From Haemophilus influenzae (lineage in GTDB: Bacteria; Pseudomonadota; Gammaproteobacteria; Enterobacterales; Pasteurellaceae): DNA of 64,000 nt. Position numbers and translations under genes: made by a program. Location of the stretch: contig OV298644.1 in assembly GCA_923172585.1 (NCBI GenBank), positions 309,844 to 373,843 of the forward strand, given 5' to 3'. The notes below the pieces were generated by a model. That model saw only the letters and a program-made list of their open reading frames with translations, ran no database searches and was not told the DNA's origin. How positions within the stretch are numbered: the first letter of the stretch is position 1; each line of letters begins with the position of its first letter. Shown here in pieces: positions 57,062 through 64,000 of the stretch.

Positions 57062-58250
57062 CTCCTAGTCCTACAGGTTATTTACATGTAGGTGGCGCAC
57101 GTACCGCACTTTGTTGGTTTATACGCAAGCAATAACGGCGAATTTGTATTACGAATTGAAGACACTGATTTAGAGCGTTCAACACCGAAGCCACTGCCAT
57201 TATTGAAGGCATGGAATGGTTAAATCTTCCCGTAGAGAGTATATTACAATTGCAAATAAACGCGATCGATTATAACCAAGAAATTATCGATGATGAACAA
57301 GGCTTAACATATCGTTATTGTACAAAAACACTTAAATGAGCGGCGCTTCGCCTACTCAAGACAAGAATAAGAAAAACCACGTTATGAGCCGTCATGCTAC
57401 GACAACCATTCACTGATAATTTGATTTCAAAAAATCAACTGAAAAGCGGCAGTAGTAATTTGAATGATGCACGTGTAAATGACAAATCAGCAACAATGAG
57501 AAGCTGATGATCTTGACCATTCGTCACGCAAGACGATTCTCCAATCGAGATGACACAAGTTTATGGGTATCACACATGTTGAAAGCGCACAAAAAGGATG
57601 CAACACGCCTGAAATTAGCGTATTTACATTGGTGCTTGAGATAATATGCGTTTCCATATGATTGTAAAACTCTATAATCTAATATCGTGATGATATTACT
57701 ACCAGAAGCTCTTACAGAACTGGGGATGGCGACAAAGAAATTTTCAGTCGCACGAAAATGATCCTTTGGCCGAATTAGATCATGATAGCAAATCAGCTAA
57801 TTTTCCTACGAGTCAACATTATATCCAGAATTTAAATTTTCAAATATGTGCAAAACACCTAAGCATTACAAAAGATCGAACAAATTATTACAAAATAATT
57901 TGGAGTATAACTGGCTGAAGTCACCAGCTTGCGATTTGTTACAAAACCTTAAAAAAAATGGTAAAAAATTACTTTCTGAAGAGTTTGAAAACTACTGATA
58001 ATACAGCAAGTGGCACACTGCGAAAGAAAATTAACCGCACTTTCTAGCTGAGATTATTCTATTCACGAAGCCATTAACTGAAGTGACATGGTAAAATTGG
58101 CATGCTGTGTTGTGACAGATTTAAATCACCATCAATAGATGTTACACCCTGTTATCGGCAGAGACTGCGTATTCAGCAATATTTATTCATGCACAAACTT
58201 GCTATCGGATAACAAACTCACCGATATGGTATGTCACTAAGTTTATGGAG
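57062..58250 (+). pseudogene. gltX: Corrupted gltX, second (inverted) copy
   Basis: Begins sharply with SPTGYLHVGGARTAL-type coding text, holding the HIGH-like motif, then [15 protein letters not shown]. After frame breaks, pieces of DDLIIRRT (57505), NNTPR (57600), QYRDDG (57675) and GDQEIFSR (57730) follow in family order. The first 130 bases are nearly error-free, then quality falls. Reverse-complement equivalent of 47.05-48.29 kb. Confidence 0.75.
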
Positions 58251-61200
58251 TGATAGCGAAACTAAACGAATGGTAAAGATCCATCTAAATCTACACCAAA
58301 TATGTAGATTATTTACTACTTGCTTTTATTATCAATAATCTATCTTAGTGAAATTTTAACAAAATAAAAAGAAGCGTGTAATTAAAACAAAAACACTATC
58401 AATAGTCAAGTAATCGAAAAATAATCAACCTTAAATTGCCCGCATTACCAACATACTACGAGGTTCAATTTAATTTAAAGATTATGGCGAATTGAAGAAT
58501 CTTGTGCAGACAAGTAAAAATTGGAAATAGCAGCAATTATGGGAAAATGTTACCGAGTCAAATAATAGCGTGAAAGATGCGCCCTACTAAAATTCAAACA
58601 AAAACATTTTCCAAAAAAAAAAATTCAACGCTAAATATATTTTACGTACTATAAAATTGAATCTTCTAACTTTCGAGAATTAACATGTCTCTCACCAACA
58701 CGATGGATAAGCGCACACAACTGCATCCATTGCATTGCTGCAGTCATTATGTATTTAATTGAAAATTGGCACGTTCACTAACCCCATCAAGAAGAAAGCG
58801 GACATCGCTCTGACAGGGAAATTGTTGATGGTATGTAAAGCAGAGTGACCTGGATAAATGTCGAAAATATTGAACGCAAACTTTTGCAGAAAGGCGGCAC
58901 CATTTAATATGAAAAAATTTAGCAAAAACAAATCGCTCCAAGCGAAATAAACACAGTTTACAAAGTTTAAAAATGGAACAATAACACCTCGAATTTATAT
59001 TTTGAAATATTTCAAATCAATGCGAATTTGACTAATACGAAACAAGAAGCCCTTGCGCGAATCTGCGGCAAAAAAAAATTTAGAAGATATAATTTAAATA
59101 TCGCGTTAATGGATTATGAGTATTGATAAACTCGTGTGATAAGTGAAGAGTGAGAAGGGCAACAATAGTAATTACAAAAACTTTTATTTACATCATTCGC
59201 TCTTATAGGCAGAAACTGCGGCATTACCATTTTCCGCTCTAAACCCAGAGGCAAACGGCTTTCAACATTCCATAGCGTGATTTAGATGATTTATGCAATT
59301 TATCAGGCAAAGATCGAGCCATTTGCCAGAAAACCTTTATCGTGCCGAGTAAAATCATTATAAATAACGCCCTTAAAATATTACACTTTTAAACAACGAA
59401 ATGAATTTGTGGAAAAAGAAAGTTGGTACGGTGCGGTGGAAAACCATTTTGCCGTTATTGCAGATAAAAAAAAATTGTACCATCTAGTTTCTTTAAAGAA
59501 AACAACGCGTCAAATTTTGTTTATGCAAAAAACCACCTTTGCCGCGTAAGTAAATCGAAAAGGGCGTGTAACAGATATTCAATTAGCTAATCAATTAATG
59601 ATTCAGCTAGATGATACTGGAAATTGCATGGATACATTTCGTCATTGACAGCATCTGTTTCCCGATTCATCAAGTTATCCGTGAGTTTACATTGGTATTT
59701 GAATGATTTACGTTCCAACGGCGGGTACTTCACGAAAACGAAAATTGCTTTATGTGATCTTCGAAAAGAACTGGTCTTTCTCGTATGCAACTGAGCAAAT
59801 GTGCGATGTGAGCAACACTCAAGGCGGTTTTTTGCATGGCAACTATCAACTTAAGATCTCAAGGTGACTGCAATAGCTCAGCAACAAGGCCTGAAGCATG
59901 CTTCTGAACAACTTAAATGATGCCTATAAAAGCGTAGATTCCGGCTGAGAAGCAAAAACACGGTTAAAAGCGTTAGCGCGTCGTTTGAATGAATGAGAAC
60001 CATCCAGATGACGAGCAGACACACAATTTTTCCAGAAAATGATGGAAAGCAAAGAAAAACTCAACAGATTAGCTGCTTACGACAACAAAGGCTATGCTTG
60101 CGCCTATACAGGGGGTTCTAGGTCCTTTTTGTCAGCGCCAAACACTCACCGAATTTGGCATATTTTACATTTAAATAATATATAACGAAATTTGATTCGC
60201 ACGTAGTTCTCTCCCTGAAAAAACATGTTTATACCCTGAATTAAATCAGAACTTTCTTCTCTTCTGTACACCCTAATGCGAATTTAGGATCAAGCTATGC
60301 AATAGAAAATGTGATAGCTTTGATTTTTACCTCATCCCGGCACGAATTAGGCAATGGTTACGTTATTTGAGTAAGAATATAATGAAGCGAATAGCTGATA
60401 AGATTAAGACTTGCCAAACTACTGAAGATTTGAAACCCACGGTCCAGAAATGAGAAATAAAAAACGAAAAAAAATTTTTTCAAATTGAATTTTCAGTGCG
60501 TGGACTGAGTAAGAAAAATTTAATTTTTGCTGCCGAAATCTGTGCGATATCATCCAACGAGCTGATAATATCTGACCGATTGCTGCACTTGAACGCTGGC
60601 TTTCAAAAATTTTTCAAGCTGCTGCTGCATCATCAGCAGATAAATCAAACCGACGTCCACCGCTTCGGCAGATCACGTAGCAAGACGAAGCGCAATTCAT
60701 TTGCGACCTCTCAACTTCGTTTTCATTGAACCTAAACGTTGTTTTGCAGCAGGTTGCGTTGGCTTTCGTGGTGACGCGACCCGCCGAGTGCGGATCTCAG
60801 CAAATGTAAACACACCCAACTGGTTAAAAACATTTTTTCGTAACCGATATTTACCCTCTTTGAAGATTGAGTCGAAAAACAAAACCACGTGCAACATGGA
60901 TTACTATCGCAAACGATTAGAAACAAAGCGCATCCTCGTAATGACAAACGTTCTGCCAATTCACAACTCCTCATCAGATCTTCGTTGCTGCACAGTCGGC
61001 TACTACCTTGAAGAAACTCGACCTGACTCTTCCATCGTTTGCGAAACGGTACGGCAAAAAAACCAATCAATAGTAGCAGATTACTAGCAATAAGCGTGAA
61101 CAATTTGTTAATAGACGATTTTATCCCGAAAGTTCAATTGGTATTATAAAAATTACGTGATAATTTGCTCATAACCTTTCGCCGAGTTCACTGATAAATG

Positions 61201-63611
61201 CTGCTTCGATCTACACCAAAAATTTTTTTTCAGCAACGGCATTGCAGCATCACGTCTTGTTGAAATGTAATGCCTGTTTTACAGCTTACCAACGAAAACC
61301 TTTAAGATTTGCATTGATCAATCAGCCGGCCTGCATGAATTATCAGCTGTGCTTGCGTGATGATTTTGATAACACAAATGTTTTTTTTTAGGATTTTTAA
61401 AATTCCATTTCATTTGGAAAATTGAAACTTTTGACGAATATGACAGACTTTCGAACCATCTACAAGCGAACCATAGGCTGCCAATCTGCCGCTATATCTC
61501 ACGATAACCAAATTTTGTTCTTATAAAGGTTTCGTTCGTATTTAGAAATTAAGTACTCCATAATCACATACATCTTAAATTCAACGCCATAGCACCGATA
61601 TTTTGAGCAGGTGCAAATTTACAGCAAAGTCAAGTATTTTCTAAGCCATAATACCATTGGGTAATAACTCCTGTTGCCAATTTTCCCCGCCGTATTTGAA
61701 TAGTGAAAATTTACGTCGTGCGTATCCGACCAAACTGACCAAATATGCAAAATAGGAACATTACTTCACTGACTAAAAGAGTGTGCGCTTCTTACACCCG
61801 TAGCTTCAGTTTCACGAGCAAATTAAGACTGAATATTGAATATTGAAAAGATTTTGATGTCTACGTGTGACATTGACCGCGATTCACGGCGATGAATGTC
61901 TGTGGTACGTGCGTGACGACAACATTCACCTACATAGCATGAGCCGTAATACTGGCTTCGAAACGAATGCCCAATCCCGGCTAAAAATTTCGCTCACGCA
62001 TTAATTCTTTGCGTAATTTCCTGCGGTGCCTTTAATCTTGATCTGATGATACACAATTTTGCAGAACGTGAACCGAAAACTGTTGGGGTTCAAACGATAT
62101 TAGTGACAATTCTATTCGCGGCATAATAAAACAACATATAAACAGAAAGATAACTAAAATCACGTATTTGCATAACCACCAGAAAAGAACTTGTTCAGAA
62201 ATTGGCAACCAGTGCCAAACTCATTTCTTTCTTCAGATGTTTGAGCAAAATGGGTTGAACTGTAAAAATGATAGACGTCGTGCAACTCTCTGGCATTTAA
62301 TTTCCATTAATAAAAGCTTGTTATTATGACGTAAATTTGCAACACGCGGTTTGCACTTAAATTATAGTATTTTAAGGTAATCCTGCCACACCAATTAAGC
62401 TCGTTATCAGGAGTGTTATTATTCATTATTAGCATCTTGCTTACTATGTTCTTTACATCACTCACTTTAACGAAGTTCAAATGGTCACTAATAAAAATGT
62501 AATTCAAAACTTGATTTACTTTTGTATTCAGAAGTTGGCAAAATGCGGTTGGATTTGACGCAACTTTGCGTTTTTCAATTTACAGCTTTAATACAACGGA
62601 AAAATATATGGTTTTTGACTGTCTCAAATTCTGCGTAAATTCATTTTTTTATTTCACTTGGTGAGTCAGGAGTGAATATGCATTTACTGCATACTTTGGC
62701 TTTTTGTTAAATAAAATTCGCATTGTGTACCATAAAATTTACCATAACGCTAGCAGAAAAAAAACGCCATCTCACATAAATTTTTGCTACTCTTTGTGTT
62801 CAAACACCTAATAGTAACCACCACATAATTAGTAAGCCTTTACTATTTTTTATATCCTGACGGCATATCATCTCCATGTTCTAAATCCGACAAAATTGCA
62901 AGCATGTTTTGATAAGATGTTTTTGTACATTCGATTATTGAAAAAATTGATTTTGTTTTTCTATCAAAACAGATGAATGAAGGCTAACGGCAAGTAAAAA
63001 TGACTTGTTCTTTGCATTTCATAGAAATTAGCGACCGCAGAACCTGAATATGTAGCTTCGGCATCATATTTATTACCATAATTGCTATCACACCAGCAAC
63101 GACATAAGAATATTTCGCAATACGAAACGAGAACGCTATACGCGAAAACCCTCAGTGTAAAAGCGTCGGATGTTAATGACCTTCACCGTGCAACAGAAAA
63201 GAAATGTATTCTAAAAAAAGAACATGAAATAGCCACGCCCAATGAAGAATAGCCACTAACAGAAAATTATTTCACAACAGCCCGAAATTGCCCCAAAAGG
63301 CGGATTTACTAGCCCCTGCTATGAAAGAAAAATTGGAAATATACTAAGTGCTGACATCCCAGAATTGGGTTAAACTAAATAATAACCTGCCCCGCCGAGA
63401 TCATCCCTTGCAACATATCAGAAATAAGCACCACCAAGTAGGCACCCCACATTTCAACAACGTAGGGTTTGTGTGGCGATAGCAAGCGCCTTTAATTTGT
63501 GACAAATTTCTTTGATCACACGCAGAGCAAAAACTATAAAAGGCGAAAAAACAGAAAACTGTTATTACCCAAAATTGACTAGCATACACTTCTAATATTT
63601 TAGAGGAAATC

Positions 63612-63900
63612 TTATGGATAAGTGTTTTATTGAAGAATTGACTTGTTTTGCACAAATCGGCAACATTGCATGACGGGAACATTTAAATAAAGCTAAAACT
63701 AGTGTTTGTGCTAGAAATGGCTTTGGAATTACAAACAAGCGTATGATATTGTATAATGTTTGAATTATAATGAAGCAAGCATTAATATTGGAAAGCAAAC
63801 CTTTAATTGCTGATTGGCAGTGGCGAGTTACGTTATCAGCTTCAGGATTAAAATTAACTGGAAAAAATACAAAAATATTGTTCGTGGTTGTTAATGTTAG
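63612..63900 (+). pseudogene. folB: Corrupted folB in the inverted copy
   Basis: ATGGATAAGTGTTTTATTGA at 63613 followed by GAATTGACTTGTTTTGCACA matches the folB start (MDRVFIEELTVFAQIG) with several substitutions. Later pieces AAACCTTTAATTGCTGATTG and TTATCAGCTTCAGGATTAAA match the middle and end of folB. The frame is broken by single-base changes. Counterpart of the intact folB at 39071-39427. Confidence 0.7.
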
Positions 63901-64000
63901 CGATAGTGGCTATTATCGACATGCGAGACAACAGTGCCGCAATCCTTTACCTTGTGTTCTGAATAGTTATTGTTCAGCTTCTAACTCTCAACAGCATATC

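Larger units (their letters stand above)
57062..64000 (-). repeat. Noisy inverted copy of 38.95-48.3 kb
   Basis: In order, corrupted text equivalent to gltX (57062), rph (about 58400), pyrE (58973), djlA (59375, with TCTTTAAAGAAAACAACGCG at 59492), dusC fragment (60110), rpoH (60.3-61.1, minus), murB, narQ (62307-62507, minus, NYIFISDHLNFVK), folB (63612) and the hxuA end (63966) can be matched to reverse-complement positions in the clean part. Position sums are 105.2 kb for gltX, 104.7 for pyrE and 102.9 for hxuA, so the copy is progressively shortened by deletions. Confidence 0.85.

Noticed and set aside
38940..64000. A genuine large genomic palindrome or gene amplification
   Set aside because: Identity is low with many one-base indels, essential gltX is broken in both copies, and the decline begins abruptly inside a tRNA; an uncorrected chimeric read explains this better.

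Overview
The window looks like Haemophilus influenzae or a very close relative. It is AT-rich, carries many copies of the Pasteurellaceae DNA-uptake signal (core AAGTGCGGT, often as inverted pairs acting as terminators), and encodes species-typical genes: the Hap autotransporter, HxuCBA haemopexin-haem uptake, LgtC with a GACA-type repeat, KdkA, OpsX, the ExbB-ExbD-TonB operon and NarQ.

Layout. 0-0.4 kb: end of queA, then a queA-tgt gap holding a candidate Ibs/Sib-type type I toxin-antitoxin locus. 0.4-5.7 kb: tgt, a hemerythrin-like gene, a TusA-like gene, then yajC-secD-secF (accessory Sec translocase). 5.8-7.9 kb: AI-2E/PerM-type permease, YfgD-like ArsC, arfA with a terminator inside its reading frame, and a small unknown protein. 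8.1-13.2 kb: deaD-nlpI-pnp on the minus strand, all three interrupted. 13.5-15.1 kb: remnant of a GT8 glycosyltransferase, yhcH-like gene, phage-like frameshifted gene. 15.2-19.4 kb: broken hap. 19.7-23.2 kb: divergent uvrA/ssb sharing a LexA box. 23.4-25.1 kb: exbB-exbD-tonB. 25.3-28.0 kb: bcp (frameshifted), dapA-bamC, raiA. 28-32 kb: lgtC, rdgB, kdkA, opsX (LPS and nucleotide housekeeping), all interrupted. 32.2-39.0 kb: hxuC-hxuB-hxuA, all interrupted. 39.0-46.5 kb: folB, plsY, narQ, murB, rpoH, dusC fragment, djlA, pyrE, rph, all intact except dusC.

From about 46.66 kb, in the middle of tRNA-Ala(GGC), the sequence abruptly becomes error-rich. Corrupted gltX, a tRNA-Val array and a yihY-like gene can still be read up to about 51.5 kb. 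From 52.7 to 57.06 kb it turns into A-rich text with no recognisable gene. From 57.06 to 64.0 kb it becomes a noisy reverse-complement copy of gltX-rph-pyrE-djlA-dusC-rpoH-murB-narQ-folB-hxuA (38.95 to about 48.3 kb). The inferred fold-back axis is near 52.6 kb. The simplest reading is an uncorrected long-read fold-back chimera at a contig end, because the only gltX copies, an essential gene, are broken.

The interrupted genes before 46 kb fall into two kinds. Some have one-base losses in homopolymers (bcp, hap, hxuA, the phage-like gene). Others are dense, mostly substitution-type damage that also removes catalytic residues (deaD, pnp, lgtC, rdgB, opsX). Both may be consensus errors, so pseudogene calls here are provisional. 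The clearest biologically interesting items are the Ibs/Sib-like locus, the nonstop-style arfA, and a probable inversion of the queA-yhcH block relative to strain Rd.
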